A DNA stretch of 64,000 nucleotides from JABMMZ01 sp964438995 (GTDB lineage Bacteria; Bacteroidota; Bacteroidia; NS11-12g; UBA955), in assembly GCA_964438995.1 (NCBI GenBank), contig CAYTMQ010000001.1, positions 434,001-498,000 of the forward strand, read 5' to 3'. A model generated the notes under the pieces. That model was not told the DNA's origin. It worked only from the letters and a program-made list of their open reading frames with translations, and made no database searches. Of this stretch, positions 34,678 through 44,290 are shown piece by piece. Made by a program: the position numbers and the translations under genes. Numbering within the stretch: the stretch's first letter is position 1; every line of letters begins with the position of its first letter.

Positions 34678-35899
34678 GCTCTTCGAAATTTAAGTCTTTT
34701 CCATAAGTCTCCCCCAGCCATAGTGCAGAACTCAATGCCAGTAACCACACCAGACCACCCGTTAACATCAAGCTGGACGTCAATGAAACCTCGAAAACCC
34801 GCTGAATAAATTGATGTAACGGAATCAACAATACTACTGCACCTCTCATAAAATTGGTGACAGTAGCTGTAATGGTTACCCTTAAGTTGGTGCCGAATTG
34901 TTCGGCTGTTGAGGTGACAAAGACCGATAAGTATCCACAACCTAATCCCATCAAATAGGCGCTAACAGTTAAGTTGCCATTGTTGTAAATATGAATGAAA
35001 TGCAAAATAGTTGCTATAACACCGACACTCATAAAGCCAATTAAAGTTTTCTTTCTTGTTTTACGCCATTGCGATATGATACCACTAAGAAGATCACCGG
35101 AGGCAATACCAACTTGAAATAAGATAAAGCAGGTTGACAATTTAACTCCAACTAAGTTGTGGTCCTTAACGATTTCTGGCGTCAAAGTAATCAGTAAACC
35201 AACACTGTACCATATTGGAACACCCATTAAAATGCAAGCGATGTATTTAAGTGTTCTATGAGGAGATTTGAATATCAATAAAAATGAACCTTTGGCTACT
35301 TTTTGCTGCTTTGCCGCAATAAAGACTCCAGTTTCCATGGTTTTTAGTCGCAATGCTAATAGTACAAAACCAGCTATACCAGCTACTAAGAAGGCTTGTC
35401 TCCAAGGCAAAAAATCGCCAGCTAAGCCTGCTGCAACTGCACCTAGAGCTCCTAATGTAGCAACTAAAATTGTACCGTAACCTCTTTTTTCAACCGACAT
35501 ACTTTCGGCAACCAATGTAACACCAGAACCCAATTCTCCAGCCAAACCTACGCCTGCTATGAAACGTATAATGGCATATACATCAACGTCGGTAACATAA
35601 GCATTGGCAATATTTGCAATAGAATACAAAGCAATTGAGCCATACAATGCAATAGAACGGCCTTTTTTGTCTGCAATGATACCAGTGATGATGCCACCTA
35701 TCATCATGCCGGCCATTTGATAACTAAGCAATTTCTCACCAACACTAGAAAGCTCGCTGCCACTTAAGCCCAAATCTGTGAGAGAAGTCACTCTATACAC
35801 ATTGAAGAGAAACAAATCAAAGGCATCAATAAAGAAACCCAAACCTGCCACTAAAACAGCCATGTTAAATGGAGAATTGAGCGTTTTATGATTCTGCAT
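34673..35899 (-). CDS. MFS transporter
   Basis: A 408-residue protein with twelve predicted membrane helices. The loop between helices 2 and 3 has the MFS signature 'GIIADKKGRSIALYGSIALY', and 'AGELGSGVTLVAESMSVEKRG' marks the helix 4-5 region typical of sugar/organic-acid type MFS members. The start is a clear ATG at 35899. It could be a metabolite:H+ symporter in the sugar-porter-like group; substrate not predictable. It is divergent from the TonB-dependent receptor gene 120 bp away, which may indicate shared regulation. Confidence 0.88.
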   Translation of the reverse strand: MQNHKTLNSPFNMAVLVAGLGFFIDAFDLFLFNVYRVTSLTDLGLSGSELSSVGEKLLSYQMAGMMIGGIITGIIADKKGRSIALYGSIALYSIANIANAYVTDVDVYAIIRFIAGVGLAGELGSGVTLVAESMSVEKRGYGTILVATLGALGAVAAGLAGDFLPWRQAFLVAGIAGFVLLALRLKTMETGVFIAAKQQKVAKGSFLLIFKSPHRTLKYIACILMGVPIWYSVGLLITLTPEIVKDHNLVGVKLSTCFILFQVGIASGDLLSGIISQWRKTRKKTLIGFMSVGVIATILHFIHIYNNGNLTVSAYLMGLGCGYLSVFVTSTAEQFGTNLRVTITATVTNFMRGAVVLLIPLHQFIQRVFEVSLTSSLMLTGGLVWLLALSSALWLGETYGKDLNFEEH

Positions 35900-36018
35900 T
35901 GGTCGTTTATGATTAGAAACAACAAATAAAAATAAAATTCATCTAAGTTGCATGAGACAAAAAAATAATTTTATAATGACTGTTTTTAATGAATTATTTA
36001 TTTATTTGCGTAAAGCAT

Positions 36019-38463
36019 ATGAAGAAATTACTACTCATCACTTTGTTTACTTTTTCCATTTTAAAAGGCTTTGGACAGACACAAACTTTAAGGGGTAAAA
36101 TTGTAGATAAAGAAACCAGACAACCATTAAAGGGTGCGGTTTTAACGATTACTACAGTTGGAAAAGATAGTGGTAAATCTGTAACATCCGATTCAATGGG
36201 TGAGTACCAGATGTCAGAATTAACGGTCGGCAGACACAACATTGTAGTCACATTAGACCGCTATCAAGATCTATCATTGCAAAATGTTATCATCACCTCG
36301 GCCAAAGAAGTGGTATTAAATCTGGAAATGATAGAGGAGGTTAAATCCTTTAAAGGGGTTGGTATCAGAGCTTCTAAACGTACACCAAACAACGACAATG
36401 CCTTGGTAAGTACAAGGTTGTTTACAGTAGATGAAACAGATAGATTTGCTGGAAGTAGAGGCGACCCTGCAAGGATGGCTAGTAACTTTGCGGGCGTGCA
36501 AGGTGCAGACGATTCTAGAAACGATATTGTAGTTAGAGGTAACAGTCCGCAAGGTGTCTTATGGCGACTAGAAGGAATTGACATTCCAAATCCTAACCAC
36601 TTTGCAATTCCTGGAACAACTGGTGGTCCAGTTTCCATCATCAACAATAAAATGTTAGGTAATAGCGATTTCTTTACTGGAGCATTCCCTGCTGAGTATG
36701 GCAATTCAACTGCAGGTGTTTTCGATTTGAAATTGCGTAATGGCAATAACAGAAAACATGAATTTAGTACCCAATTTGGTTTTCTAGGTTGGGATTTGTT
36801 GGCAGAGGGTCCCTTGTCTAAAAACCACAAATCTTCTTTTTTAGTGACTTACAGATATTCAACTTTGGCAATGTTCGAGAAATTGAACATCAAAATAGGA
36901 ACCGATGCAGTACCGCGCTATCAAGATGCGTCTTTCAAACTAAATTTTCCATTGGGTAAGAAGAGCAACTTAAGTTTTTTTGGAATTGGAGGTAGCAGTG
37001 ATATCAACATCTTAATAAGCGACCAAAAAATGAGTAGTGGTGAATTGTATGGTGATGATGACAGAGACCAAAAATTTGGCTCACAGATGGGCATAGTAGG
37101 GTCGGTTTTCAATTGGAACATCAATCAAAAAAGCTATTTCAGAGCTGTTGTTGCTAAAAGTCATCAACAAGTAAGTGCAGTGCACCATTTGGTGTTCAGA
37201 CACAATGTCGATACAATAGTGGATGAAGGCAAAACCAAATACGTCTTTGCATTAGATTCTTTGGTTAAAAACATGGAGTATAGATTTAGAATCAATACCA
37301 CAGGTGTAAATGCCTTTATCAACCATAAGTTCAATGCCAGAACAAGTATGAGATATGGATTGAACATCACACAATACAATTACAAATTCAGAGACAGTGC
37401 TAGAAATTTTGATTTCTTAGACTCTGCCAATTATTGGAAATGGTTTACTAGATGGAACTCAGATGGCACTGGATTATCGGTATTGCCGTATGTTCAAATG
37501 AAATGGCAAGCCACCAAAAAACTGAGTATTTCAGGAGGTTTGACAGCTCAAATTTTTCAAATTTCAGATAAAGCAAGCGGCCTTAGCAGTACGAGTGCCA
37601 ATTACATCCAACCGCGATTGGGGATGAGATACAGCATCAACAAACGTCAGAATTTGAATTTTGGATTTGGCGTTCACAGTCAGTCGCAACCAGCTTATAC
37701 ATACTATTACATTTTACCAGGAAACAAAGACCCTCATAATATTGGCATGGGCTTGACCCAAAGTGTTCACTATGTTTTAGGCTACGATTTATCTATAGGT
37801 AGAGACAAACGATTTAAGATAGAAACATACTATCAAAATGTTTCAAATATTCCGGTAGAGATAAAAAAGAGTTCGTTTAGTTTGGCCAATACCGGCAGTG
37901 GATTCAGCAGATTCTTCCCAGATTCGCTTCAGAATACAGGTACTGCTTACAATTATGGCGTTGAGTTATCAATGGAGAAAGCATTTACCAAAGGCTATTA
38001 CTATTTAGCAACAGTAAGTTTGTTTGATGCCAAATACACGGGTAGCGATGGCGTTGTAAGAAATTCTGATTTCAATACCAATTATGCCATGAATGCGTTG
38101 ATTGCGAAAGAGTGGAAGGTAAGTAAAAAAGGTGTATTAAATTTTGGGGGTAAAATAACCATGGCAGGTGCGAGAAGATACTCACCAATGGATACCTTAG
38201 CCAGCAGAAGAGAAAGAGAATACATAGAACAAAGCGCTACTAAAAACACTTTAAGATTTGGCAAGAATTATATGAGATTGGATTTGAGGTTATCGTATAA
38301 AATTAATGCTAAAAAAGTGACCCATGAGTTTGCTATTGATTTGGTAAACGTAACAGGTAGAAAGAATGTATTAAAATACTCATACACCTCAGAAGCGCCG
38401 TATTACAAAGAAGAGTATCAGTTAGGATTCTTGCCTTTGTTTTACTACAAACTTGATTTTTAG
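36019..38463 (+). CDS. TonB-dependent receptor with carboxypeptidase-like domain
   Basis: Start chosen at the ATG at 36019, which yields a signal peptide (MKKLLLITLFTFSILKGFGQ); the longer frame adds ten residues before it. Residues ~22-105 form a carboxypeptidase regulatory-like beta-sandwich ('LRGKIVDKETRQPLKGAVLT'). The plug follows ('NDIVVRGNSPQGVLWRLEGI', 'GVFDLKLRNGN'), then a long outer-membrane beta-barrel ending in 'LGFLPLFYYKLDF' with the terminal Phe needed for assembly. At ~815 residues it is a typical length. Without a SusD-like partner the substrate is unclear; siderophore, metal or peptide are possible. Confidence 0.9.
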   Translation: MKKLLLITLFTFSILKGFGQTQTLRGKIVDKETRQPLKGAVLTITTVGKDSGKSVTSDSMGEYQMSELTVGRHNIVVTLDRYQDLSLQNVIITSAKEVVLNLEMIEEVKSFKGVGIRASKRTPNNDNALVSTRLFTVDETDRFAGSRGDPARMASNFAGVQGADDSRNDIVVRGNSPQGVLWRLEGIDIPNPNHFAIPGTTGGPVSIINNKMLGNSDFFTGAFPAEYGNSTAGVFDLKLRNGNNRKHEFSTQFGFLGWDLLAEGPLSKNHKSSFLVTYRYSTLAMFEKLNIKIGTDAVPRYQDASFKLNFPLGKKSNLSFFGIGGSSDINILISDQKMSSGELYGDDDRDQKFGSQMGIVGSVFNWNINQKSYFRAVVAKSHQQVSAVHHLVFRHNVDTIVDEGKTKYVFALDSLVKNMEYRFRINTTGVNAFINHKFNARTSMRYGLNITQYNYKFRDSARNFDFLDSANYWKWFTRWNSDGTGLSVLPYVQMKWQATKKLSISGGLTAQIFQISDKASGLSSTSANYIQPRLGMRYSINKRQNLNFGFGVHSQSQPAYTYYYILPGNKDPHNIGMGLTQSVHYVLGYDLSIGRDKRFKIETYYQNVSNIPVEIKKSSFSLANTGSGFSRFFPDSLQNTGTAYNYGVELSMEKAFTKGYYYLATVSLFDAKYTGSDGVVRNSDFNTNYAMNALIAKEWKVSKKGVLNFGGKITMAGARRYSPMDTLASRREREYIEQSATKNTLRFGKNYMRLDLRLSYKINAKKVTHEFAIDLVNVTGRKNVLKYSYTSEAPYYKEEYQLGFLPLFYYKLDF

Positions 38464-38534
38464 ACAAGTAATTTCCTATTTGCAGCGTTTAAATATTGTC
38501 TTTTGTCTAAATAAATAATAAGACAAACAGACGT

Positions 38535-41087
38535 ATGAAAAAAACTTTACTAATTGTATTTCTAATTACATTAACCTTCGACGTTATTAAGGCTCAAAAT
38601 ATTCCGGGGGTAACGCAAATTGCAGCAGCCAAAAATGGAGCTTCATTTATTCATAGAGATGATCGTAATAGGCTATGGTTAGGATTTGGAGGAGGAATTG
38701 TGAACGGGTTTAGATATAGTAATGGATTGTACTATATTGATTCCAATAACAATTATGTCACTCAATTTAACAAAGGAACATTTACAGATATATTAGAATG
38801 GAAAGGTAAAACGTATATTACTGCTATTGATGGTCTTTATGAAATTGATGGAGATTCAATAACAAGAACTCCAACTATGTATAATAGTCTATGCATTACT
38901 GGTTTTAAAGATTCTCTTGTTATAGGGTCTTTAGGTTATGGATTGTATTTTTGGAAGGACAATAACTTCAGTATAATAAGAATTAAAATTAAAGGTCGCT
39001 ATTTGGATTCAATTTATGATGTGGTTGATAGAGGAAATGAATTATTTATAGCCACAAATTCAGGATTGGTGAAATATGCAGATGGTCAATTTACAATCGT
39101 AGAAATTCCAATAGTATCTTTAATCGACTTGCCAAACAGAAGAAAAATTATGTCGGTTGCAAAAGATGGAAACAATAACATTTGGTTTTCTAATGCCACC
39201 GCTAGTGATACTATTTCTAATTTGTTTCGTATTGAGGATGGTGTGGTAATAGATGTAAGAAAGCGGTTTGTTGAAAATTGTTATAGAAGAGACTTTATTC
39301 CCTATCCAATTTACAAATTACATACAGCGAGAAATGGTAGTATTTTAATTGGTACTCATTATGGATTAGTTGAAGTTACTGAAGTTATCAAACAGTTTAT
39401 TGTTTCAAAATTAATTGATAATTTAGAATATCTAAAATTTGAAGACAATACAAGTAATACGAGCGCACCTTTTGAAGACATTGACGGCAAGTACATTGTT
39501 TCAAATAGATTGGGTGTATTTGAAATAGATAGAACATTGTATACCTTAGAAAATTATAGAGATGCAATGTTAACAGTAAATAAGAGAAGTAATAAACAAA
39601 TTAATTTGAATGACATAGACGCCAGTATATCCAATGATGGTATTTTTTTCAATGGTCCAGATGTCGTAAGGCAATGGTATAAGGAGAAGATATTAGGGTT
39701 AAGGTCGAGAAGTAATAATTGCGGTAATTTAATGTATACTTCTGGTCAATTCCTTTCTGCAATGAAACCAAACGATACTATTCCCCGTGTTTCTGCATGT
39801 TTTTATCGCACATTAGGGACTGAATTTACACCTGGTCCAATTAATTTGAATACATTGGAGCGTGATTCAATTTTGGTGAATAAATTCAATAAGATTTGGG
39901 TGGTTTACAAAAAAGATATTGATGATTTTATAAAGAATAGACTAACTGTTGGCTATTCAATCCCACAATCATTAATAGATTGGCCAGCAAATGCCATATC
40001 TAACACACACTCAGAAATGGCTCCATTTGTAGATGCAGATGCCAACGGAATATACGATCCAAGTAAAGGGGATTATCCTAAAATTAAAGGTGATGTGATG
40101 TATTGGTGGGTGTTCAATGATATAGCTGATCACAAAACTTCATATTCTAAACCATTGAAGATTCAAGTGAACGCTTCATGCTATGCTTACAATGATTTGA
40201 GAATTAATGAGACGGATCCAGATTTTATTGTTAACCGCACACTGTTGTTCGATTTTAAATACATTAACTTGAGTGGAAATGATTATAATGATTTTAATAT
40301 AGGCATATTTAATGATGTTGAAATCGGTGATTATACCAATGATGCTGTAGGAAGTGATTCTAGCTTGAATTTAGGATTTGGCTATAACAACACAAATAAC
40401 GATAGGGTTCTTGGAAACAATCCTCCAATAGTCGCTTGTAAATTTCTAAACCGTCCTATGAACCATTTTGTTGCTACAGCGGCATTTAATTTTGGCAGTG
40501 ATACGTTTAAAAGAGTGGCACAGTACTATTATGTATCTCGTTCTAAGTCCATGGATTTTAATGGAAATGTCACAAGCAAACCTAATTTTGAATATCCGCA
40601 GTTACCTTGCCAAACAACACAAACCAACGTGTACGCGGACAAGAGATTTATTATGACAACAGACATCGGAGAACTCAAAAAAAATGCCTCTGTTAATCTC
40701 GAAATGGCCTATTTTGTTCAATACGACCCAACAAAAGATTATCTAAAAGAACATTGTGATGAGCTTAAATCCAACGCCAATAAAATTCAAAATTGGTACA
40801 ATACCAATTCATTCCCATCTAAATCTTATTGGTCAACCGAGTTGACAGATATTAAAGATATTACATTGGAAGTTTACCCTAACCCAAGTACTGGTTTGTA
40901 TAAGGCGGTAGCCTCTTCAGACATCCATGTTGTGAAGGTGTTTGATGTGCTGGGTAATATGATTTTTAGTCAGAATGTTGATGGAAATGAAGCCGTTATC
41001 AATTTGCAGACTTACAACTCTGGTATCTATATTTTGCATGTAGAAACTGCTGCCGGAACTTTGGTAAAGAAACTGGTTAAGAGCTAG
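38535..41087 (+). CDS. Large secreted propeller-containing protein with T9SS tail
   Basis: An 850-residue protein with a signal peptide (MKKTLLIVFLITLTFDVIKA). Residues ~30-340 have repeats such as 'RLWLGFGGGIVNGFRYSNG' and 'NNIWFSNATASDT' resembling the two-component-regulator propeller (reg_prop) blades. Residues ~430-760 have the pattern of a beta-sandwich region with 'DADANGIYDPSKGDYPKI', a Ca-binding-like loop. The tail 'LEVYPNPSTGLYKAVA' is the type A sorting domain. Surface localisation is secure; activity unknown. Confidence 0.82.
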   Translation: MKKTLLIVFLITLTFDVIKAQNIPGVTQIAAAKNGASFIHRDDRNRLWLGFGGGIVNGFRYSNGLYYIDSNNNYVTQFNKGTFTDILEWKGKTYITAIDGLYEIDGDSITRTPTMYNSLCITGFKDSLVIGSLGYGLYFWKDNNFSIIRIKIKGRYLDSIYDVVDRGNELFIATNSGLVKYADGQFTIVEIPIVSLIDLPNRRKIMSVAKDGNNNIWFSNATASDTISNLFRIEDGVVIDVRKRFVENCYRRDFIPYPIYKLHTARNGSILIGTHYGLVEVTEVIKQFIVSKLIDNLEYLKFEDNTSNTSAPFEDIDGKYIVSNRLGVFEIDRTLYTLENYRDAMLTVNKRSNKQINLNDIDASISNDGIFFNGPDVVRQWYKEKILGLRSRSNNCGNLMYTSGQFLSAMKPNDTIPRVSACFYRTLGTEFTPGPINLNTLERDSILVNKFNKIWVVYKKDIDDFIKNRLTVGYSIPQSLIDWPANAISNTHSEMAPFVDADANGIYDPSKGDYPKIKGDVMYWWVFNDIADHKTSYSKPLKIQVNASCYAYNDLRINETDPDFIVNRTLLFDFKYINLSGNDYNDFNIGIFNDVEIGDYTNDAVGSDSSLNLGFGYNNTNNDRVLGNNPPIVACKFLNRPMNHFVATAAFNFGSDTFKRVAQYYYVSRSKSMDFNGNVTSKPNFEYPQLPCQTTQTNVYADKRFIMTTDIGELKKNASVNLEMAYFVQYDPTKDYLKEHCDELKSNANKIQNWYNTNSFPSKSYWSTELTDIKDITLEVYPNPSTGLYKAVASSDIHVVKVFDVLGNMIFSQNVDGNEAVINLQTYNSGIYILHVETAAGTLVKKLVKS

Positions 41088-41091
41088 ACTT

Positions 41092-41529
41092 CTAATCTTT
41101 ATCGATATATTTGATCAGTGGATTAATAGACATCAATTGTTGCACAAAAGCCTCTTCGTTTTTAGGTGATATGGTTAAAGTGCCTAATTTACCGCATCTC
41201 AACTCTAATCGCTCGGTAGAACCAGCAGGCGAAGAAATGATAGACCGACGTTTCTCAATGGTTTGAATGCTTATGATGTCGATGGGTTTTGTCATGTTAA
41301 ATTTGAATTGTTTGACAAATAATTTGCCATCTTCTATAACATAATGGATGTTTATTATAGAAGCTATAATAAGGAGCATAAACAAGCTGATTAAAATAGA
41401 ACCTAGCAATTCTTGAATTTGATAGACGATAAAACCATTTACCAGCAGAATAAAAAAAATAATGCCGATACCAATTTTTGTTTTGTAAACTGTCTTAGCC
41501 ATGTAATATGTATCGTCTTCAATCTTCAT
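41092..41529 (-). CDS. PH-domain-like membrane protein
   Basis: A 145-residue protein with two membrane helices (~18-36 and ~40-58) followed by a bacterial PH domain: 'YVIEDGKLFVKQFKFN', 'IDIISIQTIEKRRSIISSPA', 'LTISPKNEEAFVQQL'. This is the bPH_4 (PF06713) layout. The ATG at 41529 overlaps the stop of the WYL gene by 11 bp; an internal Met at 41502 would also work. Function unknown; the coupling to a WYL regulator suggests joint expression. Confidence 0.75.
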   Translation of the reverse strand: MKIEDDTYYMAKTVYKTKIGIGIIFFILLVNGFIVYQIQELLGSILISLFMLLIIASIINIHYVIEDGKLFVKQFKFNMTKPIDIISIQTIEKRRSIISSPAGSTERLELRCGKLGTLTISPKNEEAFVQQLMSINPLIKYIDKD

Positions 41530-42454
41530 CTCCTATAGAATATTCCTCAGGTTTCATGATGAACAATTTACCAATGTGACTTAGTAGATATTCTTGAAAC
41601 TCGAAAGAGCCTTCTACTTCAATATCCCCCAAGAGTCCCATAATAAATCTAAGAACAGGTTCAGGGTTGTTGACATTGATGGTTAAGCGATATGTATCTT
41701 TGTTGTATTCTTGTTTGATAAAGTTGGCAGCCATCGGGTATTCTTCTTTTAATAGAATATAAGCTTTGATACTCAAACGCAAATCAATATCTACTGGTTC
41801 TATTTGTTTAGTCACAGGAGAACCAAATGCATCAGGCTGACTGTATTTATGGAGGTCTTGAAATTCGAATTGTTTGTCTAAGATGATTACTTCAGAAATT
41901 CTATCAACTTTAAAGTATTTGTTCTCCATGGTAGCAGGTTCGAAAGCACAAAGTGAAGAATAGTTTTCGGTAAATTTAACTGGCTCTACAGTTCTATCAG
42001 AAATTTGAGACGAACTAACAGAATGGTAATTTTTAAGGACAATTTGTTTGTTTTCCATGATTGCCTTTGTAATTAGGTCGATACTTTTACTTAAATGTGC
42101 ATTTAATAGGTTATTGCCTTGGATAGCCACTTCAGATTGAAGGTATATTTTTTTAAGGATAGAATCTTTTAATTTGCTTTTACTAGATGAGGAAAATAAC
42201 AGTTCTTTTAACAAATTGGTTTCCTCAGGCGTAAACGTATTGTCTTGGTCGGATATCTCCCCAATAATTGAAAATCTATTGTGTTGGTCTTTTTGTAAAT
42301 CGAATCCAAGCTCTTTTATTAAGTCTAAATATCTGTAAACGGTTCTTTCTGTATTGTCTAAAATGTTGGCTAAATTTTTAATGGATTTAGATGGTGGTTT
42401 TTTCAATAATGAAATTAACTGTAAGACTCTGAGGATTTTAACCTGATTAAGCAT
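41519..42454 (-). CDS. HTH/WYL-domain transcriptional regulator
   Basis: A 311-residue protein. Residues ~8-60 are a winged helix ('SIKNLANILDNTERTVYRYL'), residues ~135-215 resemble the WYL sensor domain ('ENKQIVLKNYHSVSSSQISD', 'LCAFEPATMENKYFKVDRIS'), and ~230-300 the WCX extension. WYL regulators sense ligands, often nucleic acids or nucleotides, and regulate defence or stress genes. It overlaps the PH-domain gene. No target can be named. Confidence 0.85.
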   Translation of the reverse strand: MLNQVKILRVLQLISLLKKPPSKSIKNLANILDNTERTVYRYLDLIKELGFDLQKDQHNRFSIIGEISDQDNTFTPEETNLLKELLFSSSSKSKLKDSILKKIYLQSEVAIQGNNLLNAHLSKSIDLITKAIMENKQIVLKNYHSVSSSQISDRTVEPVKFTENYSSLCAFEPATMENKYFKVDRISEVIILDKQFEFQDLHKYSQPDAFGSPVTKQIEPVDIDLRLSIKAYILLKEEYPMAANFIKQEYNKDTYRLTINVNNPEPVLRFIMGLLGDIEVEGSFEFQEYLLSHIGKLFIMKPEEYSIGDED

Positions 42455-42704
42455 AAGAAATAGTTCCGTTTACAGTGCAATAATTATAAAAAAAAATGAG
42501 AAAAAAAATATTTTTGACCCTAGTTGTCAAAAACAGTTCATTACTTTGTATCATGAAAAGGAGAAAGTAGCTGCCTTAGTTATTTAAAACTTCTTCTTTT
42601 CTTGATTAGTTTTGTCATATAACATGTTGGATTGCTACAACTACGCGCCGCATGTGAGCTAACGCTCAGTATTAAATGTATTGCAAATCTAAAGCTATGA
42701 AATT

Positions 42705-42730
42705 AAGCCGACTTCGTGTCGGCTTTTTTT
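42705..42730 (+). terminator. Intrinsic terminator hairpin
   Basis: AAGCCGAC, a five-base loop TTCGT, then GTCGGCTT followed by five further T on the + strand. No + strand gene precedes it within ~250 bp. The hairpin also immediately follows the yidD stop codon on the minus strand, where the T run is weak. Confidence 0.65.
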
Positions 42731-42950
42731 ATGGTACTGGGTCGTGACCATGGCCACCGCCGGGGCGACATCTCATAATGCGCTTGAACGTCAGAACAGA
42801 ACCTTTGAATAGTCCATACTTTTTAAGCGCTTCAATACCATACTGACTGCAGGTAGGGGTGTATCGGCAAGTTGGAGGAAACATTGGAGAAATAAGCCAT
42901 TGATACAGTTTGATCAAGAAAATACCTATATAACTAAGCAGTAACTTCAT
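42729..42950 (-). CDS. yidD: Membrane protein insertion efficiency factor YidD
   Basis: Start chosen at the ATG at 42950 (MKLLLSYIGIFLIKLYQWLI). The 73-residue protein has the diagnostic 'CRYTPTCSQYGIEALKKYG' and 'GGGHGHDPVP' motifs of YidD, which assists YidC-dependent insertion of membrane proteins. It overlaps the end of rnpA, in the conserved rpmH-rnpA-yidD order. Expected to sit at the cytoplasmic face of the membrane through its amphipathic N-terminus. Confidence 0.95.
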   Translation of the reverse strand: MKLLLSYIGIFLIKLYQWLISPMFPPTCRYTPTCSQYGIEALKKYGLFKGSVLTFKRIMRCRPGGGHGHDPVP

Positions 42951-43320
42951 GTAATTTGGCCACAATTTTAGTCAAAGCCTTATCAATTTCCTTGTATTCA
43001 GGCAAAGTTTTAGATGTATATATAAATGCGCCGATCAACTTCTTATCACCCAAAGCGTGAATGTAACTAGGTTTTATTAAGCGGAATCGGTCTTTGATCA
43101 GCCTTTTGATTCTATTGCGATCTACTGCTTTTTTGAAAGAGCGTTTAGAGGCAGTAAAAACCAGTTGTAATGGAATATTACAAGGAAAATCAACTACTTG
43201 GTAAGTAAAAATAAGGGGGTAAGCTTTTAAATAATGTGTAGATTTGAAGACGTTGTCAATCAACTTGACATTGCTCAAGCGTTCAGATTTGGTCAGACGA
43301 AAATTGTCAAACTCACCCAT
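42934..43320 (-). CDS. rnpA: Ribonuclease P protein component
   Basis: A 128-residue basic protein with the RNase P signature 'FKKAVDRNRIKRLIKDRFRL' (residues ~60-80) and N-terminal 'FRLTKSERLSNVKLIDNVFK'. It binds the catalytic RNase P RNA for tRNA 5' maturation. It lies directly downstream of rpmH with 14 bp between, and yidD overlaps its 3' end, the standard bacterial arrangement. Confidence 0.96.
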   Translation of the reverse strand: MGEFDNFRLTKSERLSNVKLIDNVFKSTHYLKAYPLIFTYQVVDFPCNIPLQLVFTASKRSFKKAVDRNRIKRLIKDRFRLIKPSYIHALGDKKLIGAFIYTSKTLPEYKEIDKALTKIVAKLHEVTA

Positions 43321-43334
43321 TGGGTGGAGTAAAA

Positions 43335-43493
43335 TTAACGTTTGTGTCTCATTTCGTCAGAAACTGTAAGTCTCTTACGACCGCGCTTTCTTCTAGCTGC
43401 TAAAACTTTACGACCGTTTGCGGTGGCCATTCTTTCTCTAAAGCCGTGCTTGTTGCGTCTTTTGCGTTGTGATGGCTGGAATGTACGTTTCAT
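43335..43493 (-). CDS. rpmH: 50S ribosomal protein L34
   Basis: A 52-residue protein: MKRTFQPSQRKRRNKHGFRE is the L34 N-terminus, followed by 'RMATANGRKVLAARRKRGRK'. The length is the usual ~45-52. It is the first gene of the rpmH-rnpA-yidD operon. No dnaA is adjacent on the upstream side (a sigma-factor gene lies there instead), so this is not the classic dnaA-rpmH origin junction. Confidence 0.97.
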   Translation of the reverse strand: MKRTFQPSQRKRRNKHGFRERMATANGRKVLAARRKRGRKRLTVSDEMRHKR

Positions 43494-43730
43494 GACGTGT
43501 AATTTTTAAAAGGACTGCAAAGGTAATGGAAAAAATGAGATTTGCAAATACTTATTGTGAAAATATTGGATGTCTTCCAAATCCATTTTCCCACAAATGT
43601 AGCTTAACAGGTTCATTTACTGAAGATAAAAATGTAAGTGTCTTAAAAACAGGAACTAATGGAAATTTTTTAAATTCATTGTGCAACCATTTCAATATCT
43701 TGCAGTCTATTAATCAAAACCCTGTCAGTC

Positions 43731-44279
43731 TTGAGCGAACTGGAAGAAATCATATCAAACTGTAAAGCAGAAAAAGCTTGGGCCCAAGAGAAATTATTTA
43801 AACTCTTTGCCCCAAAAATGCTTGGTGTTTGCCGACGCTACCTCGTTAGCATCGACGACGCCAGAGATGCTATGCAAGATGGATTTGTGAAAGTTTTCTT
43901 AAATATCAACAAATATGAAGGCCGCAGCAGCTTTAATACCTGGATCACTAGAATTATGATGAATACTGCTATTGATATGGTGAAAAAACTCAATAAAGTG
44001 CAATTCGTTAGAGACGATTATTTCTTTAATGATGAAAATGGTCCGGCTGAAGAAGACTTCGTTGAATCTGATGGCTTAAGTCAGCAACAATTATTAAACC
44101 TAATCGACCAGTTGCCTAATGGTTATAAGTTGGTGTTTAATATGTATGCCATAGATGGATTGGGTCATAAAGATATAGGAAAAATATTAGGCATATCAGA
44201 AGGTACGAGTAAGTCTCAACTTAATAGAGCGCGTGCATTCTTAAAAACGGAAATTAAAAAACTACAAGAAGCCATTTAA
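43731..44279 (+). CDS. ECF-type RNA polymerase sigma factor (second copy of module)
   Basis: A 182-residue sigma-70 family protein read from a TTG preceded by a TATCTTGC promoter-like element at ~43697. Region 2 ('SFNTWITRIMMNTAIDMVKK') and region 4 ('IDGLGHKDIGKILGISEGTS') are clear. It is paralogous to the factor at 27451 (same length, same position in an operon with a membrane barrel protein and a large T9SS protein). The next gene starts 12 bp after its stop. It is likely released by that gene's anti-sigma-like N-terminus. Confidence 0.9.
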   Translation: MSELEEIISNCKAEKAWAQEKLFKLFAPKMLGVCRRYLVSIDDARDAMQDGFVKVFLNINKYEGRSSFNTWITRIMMNTAIDMVKKLNKVQFVRDDYFFNDENGPAEEDFVESDGLSQQQLLNLIDQLPNGYKLVFNMYAIDGLGHKDIGKILGISEGTSKSQLNRARAFLKTEIKKLQEAI

Positions 44280-44290
44280 TAGGAACACAA

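Noticed and set aside
43526..43765. Plus-strand ORF of 79 codons upstream of the second sigma gene
   Set aside because: No recognisable domain, Cys/Asn-rich and overlapping the sigma start in another frame; treated as chance.
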